41,456 bases of DNA, taken from contig JABIZD010000158.1 in the NCBI GenBank assembly GCA_018666555.1, positions 1 to 41,456 of the forward strand. The letters run 5' to 3'. Positions 8,791 through 16,811 of this stretch are shown piece after piece. The notes under the pieces were generated by a model. The model was not told the origin of the DNA, ran no database searches, and saw only the letters and a program-made list of their open reading frames with translations. The DNA is from Gammaproteobacteria bacterium (GTDB lineage Bacteria; Pseudomonadota; Gammaproteobacteria; Pseudomonadales; Azotimanducaceae). Position numbers and translations under genes: made by a program. The stretch's first letter is position 1. Each line of letters opens with the position of its first letter.

Positions 8791-9600
8791 ATGCTGACAG
8801 ACAAAGTTGCCATCATTACCGGAGCGGGTCATCCCATGGGAATTGGCCGGGCGATTGCTGCCAGATTGGCTGGCGAGGGCGCACTAGTCGTGTTGACCGA
8901 TATAGAAGCGGCTCGTGATGGGTTGCTTGAAGGTTGCCAGACACTGCAAGCCGACGGGGTCAGGGCACGTCATTTTGTTATGGATGTGACAGTTCCCGAT
9001 CAAGTCAGTTCGGTATTGAAATCAGTCGCGAAACAGTTAGGCCGGATAGATATCCTGGTCAATAACGCCGGTATCGGTGGTGGCAGTAGTCAACTCATGG
9101 AAATCCAGAGGGAGGATTTTCAGCGGACTCTGGATGTTAACCTGATGGGAACGTTTAACTGTTGCCAGAAGGTGATTCCTTATTTGCTGAGTAATCCTGC
9201 TGATAATAATCAGCGAGGTTCGGTTGTCAATATCGCTTCCCTTTGCGGGCTGGGTGCCATTGCAGATATCCCTATCGCCTATACGGCTTCAAAATTTGCT
9301 GTAGTGGGTTTGACCAAAGCAATGGCGCTTGAGTATGCCGATAAGGGTATACGCTTTAATGCGGTGTGTCCTGGGGCTGTAAATACCTCTATGCGTGAAC
9401 AGTTGTTTACCCGCATAGCCGAGGAGCAGGGTATTTCTCCGCAGCAGGCACAAGCGCTGGAAGATGAAACCATTGCGCTGGGTCGCGGTGCCGAACCCGC
9501 TGAAATTGCAGCAAGCGTTGCCTACCTTGCCGGCCCATCTGCCAGTTATGTGACCGGACTTGCCATGCCGGTGGCTGGTGGCATGGCGGCGGGCCTTTAA
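8791..9600 (+). CDS. Short-chain dehydrogenase/reductase (SDR) 1
   Basis: A 269-residue classical SDR. The ATG at 8791 is chosen over an upstream TTG at 8776 because GAGGA sits eight bases before it. The cofactor motif is TGAGHPMGIG, followed by DIE after the second strand (acidic residue favouring NAD), then VNNAGIGGG, and the active site Tyr164/Lys168 in YTASK with the upstream NIASLCG serine. GIRFNAVCPGAVNTSMREQL is the usual substrate-loop start. SDRs oxidise alcohols or reduce carbonyls; the substrate is not readable. It follows the PLP-decarboxylase gene by 11 bases and precedes another SDR by 92 bases, all in the same direction. Confidence 0.9.
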   Translation: MLTDKVAIITGAGHPMGIGRAIAARLAGEGALVVLTDIEAARDGLLEGCQTLQADGVRARHFVMDVTVPDQVSSVLKSVAKQLGRIDILVNNAGIGGGSSQLMEIQREDFQRTLDVNLMGTFNCCQKVIPYLLSNPADNNQRGSVVNIASLCGLGAIADIPIAYTASKFAVVGLTKAMALEYADKGIRFNAVCPGAVNTSMREQLFTRIAEEQGISPQQAQALEDETIALGRGAEPAEIAASVAYLAGPSASYVTGLAMPVAGGMAAGL

Positions 9601-9692
9601 TCTACCGGAATTTGGGACAGGTCGTTGCAGTTAAGCGCAGACCTTAGCAGACAGTTACGATATTTATTTTGCCCTAACAAAAGGAGTCAGGT

Positions 9693-10454
9693 ATGTTTTT
9701 TTCACTCAAGAATGAAGTCGCCATTGTCACCGGTGGGGGTTCAGGAATCGGCCTGTCGGTTGTCAAACGGTTTTTGCAGGCAGGTGCTGAGGTTGTTATT
9801 GCCGATATGGCTGATTATTCAGAGCTGGCAGATCAATTACAATGTCAATTCTTCCAGGTTGATGTGTCAGATCTGGACCAGATGCAGGCATTGATGCAGT
9901 TCACCATGGATAGCTGCGGTAAAATCGATATCCTGGTAAATAATGCCGGTGTATTTTCGGGTTACAAGACCCTCTTGGAATCTGATTCTGCTGATTTCCA
10001 GGCTTGTCATGACGTTAATGTCCTGGGAATTTTCAATGGCATTAAAACGGCTGTGCCACTCATGGCTGCCGGTTCGAAGATAGTCAACACATCATCGATG
10101 GCTGGCCGGCATGGTGTGGCCAATCTAGGTTCATACGCTGCCTCAAAGCACGCAGCGATTGGTATTACCCGGACTGCTGCGCTTGAACTGGGAGATCAAA
10201 ATATCAGGGTTAATTGTGTTTGCCCATCCTCAGTTAATACACCCATGGCACACGAGGAGGGCGGAGAAACCCTGCTGAATTCTGAAAAGCTCACGGTACC
10301 ATTGGCACGGATCTGTGAACCTGAAGAAGTTGCCGCAGCCATTCATTTTTTAGCGACGGATGATTGTAACTTTGTAAATGGCCAAGCCATTAATTTATGC
10401 GGTGGTTCTTCGGTTGGTTTGACCGACCGGGCTAGAGCCAAACTGGCTGGTTGA
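9693..10454 (+). CDS. Short-chain dehydrogenase/reductase (SDR) 2
   Basis: A 253-residue classical SDR with a strong AAGGAG site before the ATG. Visible motifs are TGGGSGIG for the cofactor, an ADM acidic cap after the second strand, DILVNNAGVF, NTSSMAG, and Tyr148/Lys152 in YAASK. The C-terminal GQAINLCGGSSVG resembles the usual VDGG end but with Cys in place of the second-last position. It is the third gene of the decarboxylase/SDR series and ends four bases from the convergent cupin gene. It is paralogous to SDR 1 at family level only; the two differ widely in sequence, so they likely act on different substrates. Confidence 0.9.
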   Translation: MFFSLKNEVAIVTGGGSGIGLSVVKRFLQAGAEVVIADMADYSELADQLQCQFFQVDVSDLDQMQALMQFTMDSCGKIDILVNNAGVFSGYKTLLESDSADFQACHDVNVLGIFNGIKTAVPLMAAGSKIVNTSSMAGRHGVANLGSYAASKHAAIGITRTAALELGDQNIRVNCVCPSSVNTPMAHEEGGETLLNSEKLTVPLARICEPEEVAAAIHFLATDDCNFVNGQAINLCGGSSVGLTDRARAKLAG

Positions 10455-10458
10455 TTAG

Positions 10459-10842
10459 TCAGGCTGGGTTTTCCTGGTTTACGGTACCCTCCCCAGCGGT
10501 GATAAACAGCATTGATGTCGACTGCGTTGTTCTGGCAGTATGCCAGGTGCCTCTTTTAATGAGGATAGTTTCCCCCTGCATGGACAGGTGCTGCAGGGTT
10601 TCCTCTCCTTCATGCAAGGTAATCAGGTCAGCTTCTCCACTCAGCAGGAGCACGATTTCATCACCAAGGGGATGTTTTTCCCATACCTCCCAGTCCTCAT
10701 TGAAGGCGTGCTGTGAGACTAGAATATGGTTGGTAAAGCCGTCGAATTCTTGATCGAGTTCGTTGTAAAAATCCGCTGACAATGGTTTGGTCGAGAATGC
10801 CATGCTAGGGCTCAATATGGCCCTGGTTTTGTTTATCTGCAT
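10459..10842 (-). CDS. Small cupin-domain protein
   Basis: A 127-residue single-domain protein. HPLGDEIVLLLSGEADL matches cupin motif 1 in shortened form (one His, one Glu, Gly), and GETILIKRGTWHTA matches motif 2 with its His, so a metal-binding beta-barrel is likely. AGGGG lies eight bases before the ATG. Small cupins act as isomerases, dioxygenases or ligand sensors; nothing here decides which. It is convergent with SDR 2 and divergent from the MaoC gene, with 67 bases between the two starts. As the only small ligand-binding protein in this cluster it might have a sensing role, but it has no DNA-binding domain. Confidence 0.75.
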   Translation of the reverse strand: MQINKTRAILSPSMAFSTKPLSADFYNELDQEFDGFTNHILVSQHAFNEDWEVWEKHPLGDEIVLLLSGEADLITLHEGEETLQHLSMQGETILIKRGTWHTARTTQSTSMLFITAGEGTVNQENPA

Positions 10843-10909
10843 CGATATAGCCCCTGTATTATCAAAGGTGGTAAGTTAAGTCTAACCCCAATAGCGAGTT
10901 AGAAAAGCG

Positions 10910-11428
10910 ATGACAGAAAAAACCCGTTCAACCAACCGATATCGGGCATCCTCCGGTCGTTACTTTGAAGAATTCTCGGTAGGCGATATTTACGAACATC
11001 GGCCGGGTAGAACTATTACGGAAGCCGATAATACCTGGTTCACGCTGTTAACTATGAACCAGCACCCGCTTCATTTTGATACAGAATATGCAAAACATTC
11101 GGAATTTGGTAAACCGATAGTCAATAGCGCACTTACCCTGGCGATAGTAGCCGGGATGAGTGTGGCGGACGTGAGCCAGAAAGCCATAGCGAACCTGGGT
11201 TGGACTGATATCACCTTGCCGGCACCGGTTTTCAATGGCGATACCTTGTATGCAGAGTCTGAAGTGCTGGAGAAACGGGCGTCTCGGTCAAGGCCCAACC
11301 AGGGCATCGTTTCCGTGACAACCCGGGCTTTTAACCAGGATAAGGTGCTGGTAATGGACTATAAGCGAACTGTTCTGGTCCCTAATCGCGGATTTGCAGT
11401 CGAGGATCGGATAACACAGGAGTCATAG
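10910..11428 (+). CDS. MaoC-family dehydratase/hydratase
   Basis: A 172-residue hot-dog-fold protein close in pattern to MaoC-type and mesaconyl-CoA-hydratase-like enzymes. RYFEEFSVGDIYEHRPGRT and ITEADNTWFTLLTMNQHPLH are typical; the hydratase motif normally carries D..NP.H, here N.HPLHFD, so the acidic residue is displaced. GKPIVNSALTLAIVAGMSVA and the FNGDTLYAESEVL segment complete the fold. It probably adds water to an enoyl-CoA, following the acyl-CoA dehydrogenase encoded three bases downstream. The MaoC, dehydrogenase and CoA-transferase genes form a tight three-gene operon. Confidence 0.87.
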   Translation: MTEKTRSTNRYRASSGRYFEEFSVGDIYEHRPGRTITEADNTWFTLLTMNQHPLHFDTEYAKHSEFGKPIVNSALTLAIVAGMSVADVSQKAIANLGWTDITLPAPVFNGDTLYAESEVLEKRASRSRPNQGIVSVTTRAFNQDKVLVMDYKRTVLVPNRGFAVEDRITQES

Positions 11429-11431
11429 GAT

Positions 11432-12607
11432 ATGCAGTTAACCAATAGAGATGGACAGAGCATAAGTCAGGAAGAGGAAGCGTTAATTCTCGACAGTATT
11501 ACGAAGTGGTTGGATCGTGATGTACGGGATCAGGTTCTCGAGCTTGAACATGCCGATGCGTACCCCTATGAGATGGTTGAGCAGATGAAGGCTTTGGGCT
11601 TATTTGGTGCCACCATCAGTCAAGACTATGGCGGTATGGGGTTGCCTAGCGCCACCTATGCAAAAATAGTCATCGCCATTTCTGAAGTCTGGATGTCATT
11701 GACGGGCATCTTCAATTCTCACCTGATTATGGCAGCCGCGGTTGAGCGTTTTGCTACTGAAGCGCAAAAGCAGCGATTGTTGCCAAAATTTGTCACAGGA
11801 GAACTGCGCGGTGGCCTAGCTCTGACCGAGCCTAACTGCGGCACTGACTTGCAGGCAATCCGCACAAAAGCGGTTCGCGACGGTGATGATTACATTATAA
11901 ATGGAACTAAAACCTGGATCTCCAATGGCCGGGAAGGCAATTGTGTTGCTCTGCTGGTGAAAACCGATACGGAGGTAGAGCCCAGACACAAGGGTATGAG
12001 TTTGTTTCTAGCAGAGAAAGGCCCGGGCTTTGATGTGAGTAAGAAGCTGGAAAAATTAGGCTACAAAGGCATTGATTCAGCCGAGCTGATTTTTGATGAC
12101 TATCGGATCTCGGTAGATGATTTGATCGGCGGAATTGAGGGCGAGGGGTTTTACCAGACCATGGGCGGGCTTGAACTGGGCAGGATTAACGTTGCTGCCC
12201 GGGGTGTCGGTGTTGCTAATGCGGCCCTCAAAGATGCCACTTCCTACGCTCAGATTCGTGAAACTATGGGTAAACCGATAGGCCAGCATCAGGCCATCCA
12301 GACTAAATTGGGTGATATGGCGACGCGATGTGCTGCAGCTCGGCTGTTGGTTGAGGATGCGGCTAAATCCTACGACCGGGGTGAACGATGTGATATGGAG
12401 GCCGGTATGGCGAAGTTGTTTGCCTCGGAAGCGGCGCTAGAGAATGCCACTGAATGTATGCGAATTCACGGAGCTTACGGCTATTCAAAAGAACTGCATG
12501 TGGAGAGGTATTACCGGGATGCTCCGCTGATGTGTATCGGTGAGGGTACCAATGAGATGCAGCGAATAATTATTGCCCGGCAGCTAATGCAGAGAAATCC
12601 GGTATGA
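11432..12607 (+). CDS. Acyl-CoA dehydrogenase 1
   Basis: A 391-residue flavoenzyme of the acyl-CoA dehydrogenase family, full length. Landmarks are the helical N-terminal domain, the flavin/substrate signature LALTEPNCGTDLQAIRTKA, the strand YIINGTKTWISNG, and the C-terminal signature YRDAPLMCIGEGTNEMQRII that contains the Glu-Gly-Thr loop. The reaction is alpha,beta-dehydrogenation of an acyl-CoA with electrons passed to ETF. Chain or branch specificity is not readable. It starts three bases after the MaoC stop and is followed 40 bases later by a CaiB-type CoA-transferase, so acid activation, desaturation and hydration are encoded together. Confidence 0.92.
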   Translation: MQLTNRDGQSISQEEEALILDSITKWLDRDVRDQVLELEHADAYPYEMVEQMKALGLFGATISQDYGGMGLPSATYAKIVIAISEVWMSLTGIFNSHLIMAAAVERFATEAQKQRLLPKFVTGELRGGLALTEPNCGTDLQAIRTKAVRDGDDYIINGTKTWISNGREGNCVALLVKTDTEVEPRHKGMSLFLAEKGPGFDVSKKLEKLGYKGIDSAELIFDDYRISVDDLIGGIEGEGFYQTMGGLELGRINVAARGVGVANAALKDATSYAQIRETMGKPIGQHQAIQTKLGDMATRCAAARLLVEDAAKSYDRGERCDMEAGMAKLFASEAALENATECMRIHGAYGYSKELHVERYYRDAPLMCIGEGTNEMQRIIIARQLMQRNPV

Positions 12608-12647
12608 AGTCCGATGGGATAGAGCAGTTGAAGGGCTGGCTGCTGAT

Positions 12648-13811
12648 ATGAAACTAGAAGGCATCAAGGTATTGGATTTGTCCCTGTTCCTGCCTGGGCC
12701 ATTGTTAACCCAGATCATGGTGGACCAGGGAGCTGATGTCATTAAGCTTGAGCCACGCGGCTTGGGGGAACCTAATCGCAGTATTGGCCAGCAGCGCGAG
12801 GGTGTTTCAGTGTATTTTGCCAATACCCATAGGGGCAAGCGCAGTGTGCAGCTTAATTTGAAAACCGAGGCGGGTCTGCAGTTGGCACTGAAGCTGGCGG
12901 CTGAGGTGGATGTGATTGTCGAGGCATTCCGGCCGGGCGTCATCAGCCGACTTGGCCTTGATTATGAAGCAGTAAAAGCAGTTAACCCGGGCGTGGTCTA
13001 TCTTTCGCTGTCTGCGTTTGGTCAGGATGGGCCGTACGTTAGGAAACCAGCTCATGACCTGGTCACAGAGGCTTATGCGGGTGTGCTCAGCACTAACCTG
13101 GGCTTTGATAGCAAACCCGCCATTCCGGCATTGCCAGCTGCTGATATGCTGGCTGCAACCATGGGCTTATCTGCTGTGCTGATGGCGCTGCTGCGTCGCA
13201 AGGATACAGGCAAAGGTGATTATATTGATCTTGCCATGATGGATTCTCTGATGGCCTGTCTACCCAACAGTATGGGCTCCGTATTCGCCGAGGGTAAGGC
13301 CCCAAGTGTTAAAGATGAACGGATCTGGGGGGGACATGCCATGTATAATATCTACCCGACGGCAGATCAGAAATTTATCGTGCTTGGTGCGTCAGAAATC
13401 CACTTTGCCAAAAACCTTCTTGGCAAACTCGGCAGACTGGATTTGCTGCCCCTGTGTGAGCTACCACCAGGGTCCGGTCAGGATCCCGTGCGCGAATATT
13501 TCAACGAAACTTTTCAAAGTCAAAGCCAGGACTATTGGATCGAATGGTTCGACGACATAGATGTGGCCTTTGCCCCCGTGAATGACTTACGTCAGGCAGT
13601 CGATGACGAGCAGATACGTTACCGACAGATGATTGTTCTTGACGAATTCGGTCGGGAACATATCGGTATCCCAATGAAATTCCACGATGAACCAGGTCGA
13701 ATTAATTTCGATGCCCCTCGCCTGGGGCAGCATAATCGCGAGATTGCCAGGCAACTTGGCTATTCAGATAGGCAAATTAACGAGCTGCAAACAGATGGCG
13801 TGTTCGGATAA
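12648..13811 (+). CDS. CaiB/BaiF-family CoA-transferase 1
   Basis: A 387-residue family III CoA-transferase. It shows the N-terminal IKVLDLSLFLPGPLLTQIM segment, the VDVIVEAFRPGVISRLGLDY strand-loop, the LSLSAFGQDGPY motif and the catalytic aspartate in KPAHDLVTEA (Asp137), which forms the acyl-enzyme intermediate in this family. DYIDLAMMDSLMA and the C-terminal domain are present. The protein moves CoA between an acyl-CoA donor and a carboxylic acid. It is the third gene of the MaoC/acyl-CoA dehydrogenase operon, where it probably activates the acid substrate, since no acyl-CoA ligase is encoded nearby. Confidence 0.92.
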   Translation: MKLEGIKVLDLSLFLPGPLLTQIMVDQGADVIKLEPRGLGEPNRSIGQQREGVSVYFANTHRGKRSVQLNLKTEAGLQLALKLAAEVDVIVEAFRPGVISRLGLDYEAVKAVNPGVVYLSLSAFGQDGPYVRKPAHDLVTEAYAGVLSTNLGFDSKPAIPALPAADMLAATMGLSAVLMALLRRKDTGKGDYIDLAMMDSLMACLPNSMGSVFAEGKAPSVKDERIWGGHAMYNIYPTADQKFIVLGASEIHFAKNLLGKLGRLDLLPLCELPPGSGQDPVREYFNETFQSQSQDYWIEWFDDIDVAFAPVNDLRQAVDDEQIRYRQMIVLDEFGREHIGIPMKFHDEPGRINFDAPRLGQHNREIARQLGYSDRQINELQTDGVFG

Positions 13812-14111
13812 GTTGGTCTCGGAGGTCGAGCACTTAAACTAAGGCGGTTGTTAGCCTTGAGGTTCATTGTCCGTGGTTTAGTAAAGCAGCGAAGGTTATT
13901 CACTGGGAAGTGAAACCAATTTTGTTGGTATGAAGGTGCTCCCCTCGGTCGCGGCCAGGCTATATCAGTCACTGGCAAATAACCGGAAAATTTCAGCCAC
14001 TGGGGCTTATTTATCGAAAAACTCCTTCTAGGGATGTTCCTTGTGTAAAATGGGTTGCAGTGCATGGTATTGCAGATACCAAGTTATTAACTCAGTCCTG
14101 GTTGTTGTCCC
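13812..14111. other. 300-base intergenic region, no gene seen
   Basis: The stretch between the CoA-transferase and the TrkA-like gene holds no coding frame with a plausible start and no clear repeat or terminator. It presumably contains the end of the preceding transcript and the promoter of the next gene. No ribosome-binding site stands out before the GTG at 14112. Confidence 0.5.
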
Positions 14112-15365
14112 GTGAAGAAGCCACTATTTTCGAGTCCCCTGTTTCTTAATTCCAAAAATTGGCGCTGGGCATTAGCGTTGATCGTTATTTTCTGCGGTTT
14201 TGTTGGCTTTCAATCCGGCGTTGAAGTCAGTGAACGGAATCTAAGCGAAGTTGGCGTAGCAACCAAACTCTATTACACGCTTGGTTTGTTTATCCTGGGT
14301 GGTATGGATATCGGCGTGCCAGTGTCTGGCCCCTGGTGGGGACAAGTCCTGTTGTGGATCGGCTATTTCGGAGCACCCCTGCTGACCGGTTCAACCATCG
14401 TCGATTGGTTACAGCGTTTGGTGATTGATCAGCAGCGCTGGCTGAAAAAAGTAAAAAACCACGTCATCCTTATCGGTACTGAAGAGTTGTCCTATCGTAT
14501 TCTGGCGAAGCTGCGTGAACGTAATCCTGAGGTCACCATCGTCATCGTTGAGCGACATATTACCGCTGTGCAGGCTCAGGTATTTACTGAGCGTTTTGCG
14601 GCCAAGGTGATTACCGGGGACTTTACCAACCAGGAATTTTTACTCACCTTGCGGCTGGAACAGGCGCTGCGGGTGTTCATTGCCAGTGCAAGTGATTTTG
14701 ATAACTTCGAGGCAGCCAGCAAAATTCTCGACTTACGGCCGGAACTGGAAGGTAAATTAGTGGTGCACTGCTCTCGGCTCAGGTTTATGCGGGCCATGAG
14801 ATTATCCGATGTCATCAAAAAAGCGATCGTCTTCAACAATTATCACCTGGCCGCAAAACAGCTGGTAAAACGGCATATGCTGGGTCATTTTAGCGATACA
14901 AGGAAGTTAGATACGGTGGTCATAGCCGGTTTTAATCGTTTCGGACAAACCATTTTGGAAGAATTGCAACAGAGTGCTATTGGTGAAGTTTCAGACGTTG
15001 TGATCATTGATAGCGATGTGCAGCGCAGGATTCTAGTTACCAAGGAGCAGATTGAAATCAGCAGTGCTTTTCGTCTTCATCTGCTTGAGGGGGAAATCGA
15101 TCATCCCCAGGTATGGCAACAACTAGGCAGCATGATTAATCTGGAGTTAATGAGGCCATTTTTATTGTTAGCTACACCCAAAGATGATGATAATCTGCGT
15201 ACCGGTCTCTGGCTTAAGCGAAAATACCCCAGCGCCAAGGTTATGGTGCGTAGTGCCCGTACTTCGCATTTTTCAAAGCAGGTGTGTGAAGGTGCTGGCA
15301 TAGAAGGCTTTGCCATGGCTGAGATAATCTATGATTCAATGCCGGATGAGTGGTTTTCTGAATAG
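14112..15365 (+). CDS. Membrane protein with two TrkA-N/RCK-type NAD-binding domains
   Basis: A 417-residue protein with a GTG start. Residues about 16-96 form hydrophobic segments (WALALIVIFCGFVGF, then TLGLFILGGMDIGVP and GQVLLWIGYFGAPLL). The rest is cytoplasmic and carries two Rossmann-like TrkA-N domains, starting at NHVILIGTEELSYRIL (about 117) and TVVIAGFNRFGQTIL (about 268). This arrangement resembles RCK-gated potassium channels, but the loop between the hydrophobic segments lacks a recognisable TxGYG selectivity filter. It could be a regulator of ion transport, or a divergent channel. It is monocistronic, with no clear link to the catabolic genes on either side. Confidence 0.75.
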   Translation: MKKPLFSSPLFLNSKNWRWALALIVIFCGFVGFQSGVEVSERNLSEVGVATKLYYTLGLFILGGMDIGVPVSGPWWGQVLLWIGYFGAPLLTGSTIVDWLQRLVIDQQRWLKKVKNHVILIGTEELSYRILAKLRERNPEVTIVIVERHITAVQAQVFTERFAAKVITGDFTNQEFLLTLRLEQALRVFIASASDFDNFEAASKILDLRPELEGKLVVHCSRLRFMRAMRLSDVIKKAIVFNNYHLAAKQLVKRHMLGHFSDTRKLDTVVIAGFNRFGQTILEELQQSAIGEVSDVVIIDSDVQRRILVTKEQIEISSAFRLHLLEGEIDHPQVWQQLGSMINLELMRPFLLLATPKDDDNLRTGLWLKRKYPSAKVMVRSARTSHFSKQVCEGAGIEGFAMAEIIYDSMPDEWFSE

Positions 15366-15421
15366 GCTCTGGTTGTGCTGGACCCGGGTCGATGTTGTTT
15401 CCCTTGAGGTGATGTTGAGGC

Positions 15422-16477
15422 TCATCTGTTTTCTTCGGTGCCTGCCTTGATTCTTGGAATGAGTTCCTTGCCGTACTCAATTGCATCATTGAAAGGATCA
15501 AAGCCCCTGATCAGTACGCCATCAACGCCGAGGTGGTAATAAGCAATAATGGCATCAGCTACCTGTTCGGCCGTACCGACCAGGGCGGTGGTATTGCCTG
15601 AGCCACCTGCTGCTGCTGCGATTGGTGTCCATAGGCGCTCATCGAGGATGTCTCCCTGGGCAGAAAGGCGAAGTAGTCTTTTCGCAGTTTCGGCTTCAGG
15701 CGCTGCCGGCCGAGCTTGCACGGGTTTTACTGCGGTGAGGATGGTTTCGGCTTTTTGCCACGCTGCTGCTTCGGTTGAGGCGATTATAGGACGGAACGAT
15801 AACTGGTATTTGGGTGTCCTCTGGTGGCTTGCGGCCAATCGGTTAATACTTGCTATCAGCTGGCTGATATTAGCTCTGGATTCTCCAAACAGGGCATAAA
15901 CATCGGCGTGCCTGGCGCCAACAGCCAGTGCAGCACTGGAAATACCGCCGAAGTAAATGGGTACCTGCGGTGATTGAAACGGGCGCACTTCCGAATAAGC
16001 TTTTTCGAATTGGTAATAGTCACCCGAATGATCGAAAGGTGCTGAGCTTAGCCAGACTTTTTTTAGGATCTCGATATATTCATCGGTGCGTGCATAGCGT
16101 TGGTCGTGATCAAGAAAATCACCATCCCTTCTTTGATCGAAATCTGAGCCACCGGTAATAATATGTACCAGCAATCTACCTTTACTGAGATTATCAAAAG
16201 TAGCCATCTTTCGAGCTGCTAGAGTGGGCGCGATAAAGCCCGGTCGGTGAGCGACCAGAAATTTGAGTTTGTTGGTCTCTGCCGCACAGAAACTCGCCAC
16301 CTGAAACCCTTCTGCTGAAGCAGAACTGTAACCGACCAGCGCAGCATCGAACCCAGCGGCCTCGTGCACCTGGGCAAACTGGGTAAGATAATCAACATCA
16401 ATACCACCACCGATAATATGAACGCTTGACCCTTGCGAGGGTGCAACGCCGAGCATACCGAGAACGTTCATGGCCAT
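15422..16477 (-). CDS. LLM-class flavin-dependent monooxygenase (SsuD-like)
   Basis: A 351-residue luciferase-like monooxygenase. GGGIDVDYLTQFAQVHEAAG, the VAHRPGFIAPTLAARKMATF stretch and the run GRLLVHIITGGSDFDQRRDG are characteristic of the alkanesulfonate-monooxygenase (SsuD) subgroup of FMNH2-dependent LLM enzymes. These cleave C-S bonds of sulfonates or oxidise other small organics with reduced flavin and oxygen. AGGGAGG stands ten bases before the ATG at 16477; a second ATG two codons on is possible. No flavin reductase or sulfonate ABC transporter is encoded nearby, so the substrate is open. It is divergent from the amidase lipoprotein across a 334-base gap with palindromes. Confidence 0.9.
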   Translation of the reverse strand: MAMNVLGMLGVAPSQGSSVHIIGGGIDVDYLTQFAQVHEAAGFDAALVGYSSASAEGFQVASFCAAETNKLKFLVAHRPGFIAPTLAARKMATFDNLSKGRLLVHIITGGSDFDQRRDGDFLDHDQRYARTDEYIEILKKVWLSSAPFDHSGDYYQFEKAYSEVRPFQSPQVPIYFGGISSAALAVGARHADVYALFGESRANISQLIASINRLAASHQRTPKYQLSFRPIIASTEAAAWQKAETILTAVKPVQARPAAPEAETAKRLLRLSAQGDILDERLWTPIAAAAGGSGNTTALVGTAEQVADAIIAYYHLGVDGVLIRGFDPFNDAIEYGKELIPRIKAGTEENR

Positions 16478-16507
16478 GGGTCGCCTACCTCCCTTAAGCT
16501 GCTTGAA

Positions 16508-16521
16508 TGCTTTTAAAAGCA
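16508..16521. promoter_or_regulatory. Perfect 14-base palindrome, possible operator
   Basis: TGCTTTTAAAAGCA is its own reverse complement. It lies 30 bases upstream of the start codon of the LLM monooxygenase, where binding of a dimeric regulator would control the minus-strand promoter. CTGCTT just before it adds a second arm that can pair with AAGCAG at its end. The role is inferred from symmetry and position. Confidence 0.35.
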
Positions 16522-16754
16522 GTCGTGGTTGATGATTTATAACAATTTGAATTCTAAATGTTAAGGTGCCTTGAGATAGGCTGGGCTTAAAGGGAGGCTC
16601 GGCGCTGTATCTGATCTTAAAATTACTCTCCGAGGCGACTCCATCCTCAATTAATCGAGTTTTTGGTTCGGCTCGTAGTGAGCGTGAGCAACGCCTTATT
16701 TTACGGCGGGATTGCAGGGCCTCTGGTTATGCGCCGGCTGTTAGGCACAATCTG

Positions 16755-16771
16755 GTTTATGCACAATAAAC
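16755..16771. promoter_or_regulatory. Inverted repeat upstream of the amidase gene
   Basis: GTTTAT (16755-16760) and ATAAAC (16766-16771) are perfect inverted arms around a 5-base spacer, 40 bases upstream of the chosen TTG start of the amidase gene. This is the size and place expected of an operator for a small dimeric regulator. No regulator gene is adjacent. Confidence 0.3.
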
Positions 16772-16811
16772 TGTGTTAGGTTATCGGTTACGCATCGCCA
16801 AAAGAGTTAGT

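Larger units (their letters stand above)
16478..16811. promoter_or_regulatory. Divergent intergenic region between LLM monooxygenase and amidase
   Basis: No gene is seen in these 334 bases. They hold the promoters of both divergent genes and two operator-like palindromes, listed separately: a 14-base perfect palindrome near the monooxygenase start and a GTTTAT/ATAAAC inverted repeat near the amidase start. Clear sigma-70 boxes could not be assigned by eye. Confidence 0.45.
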
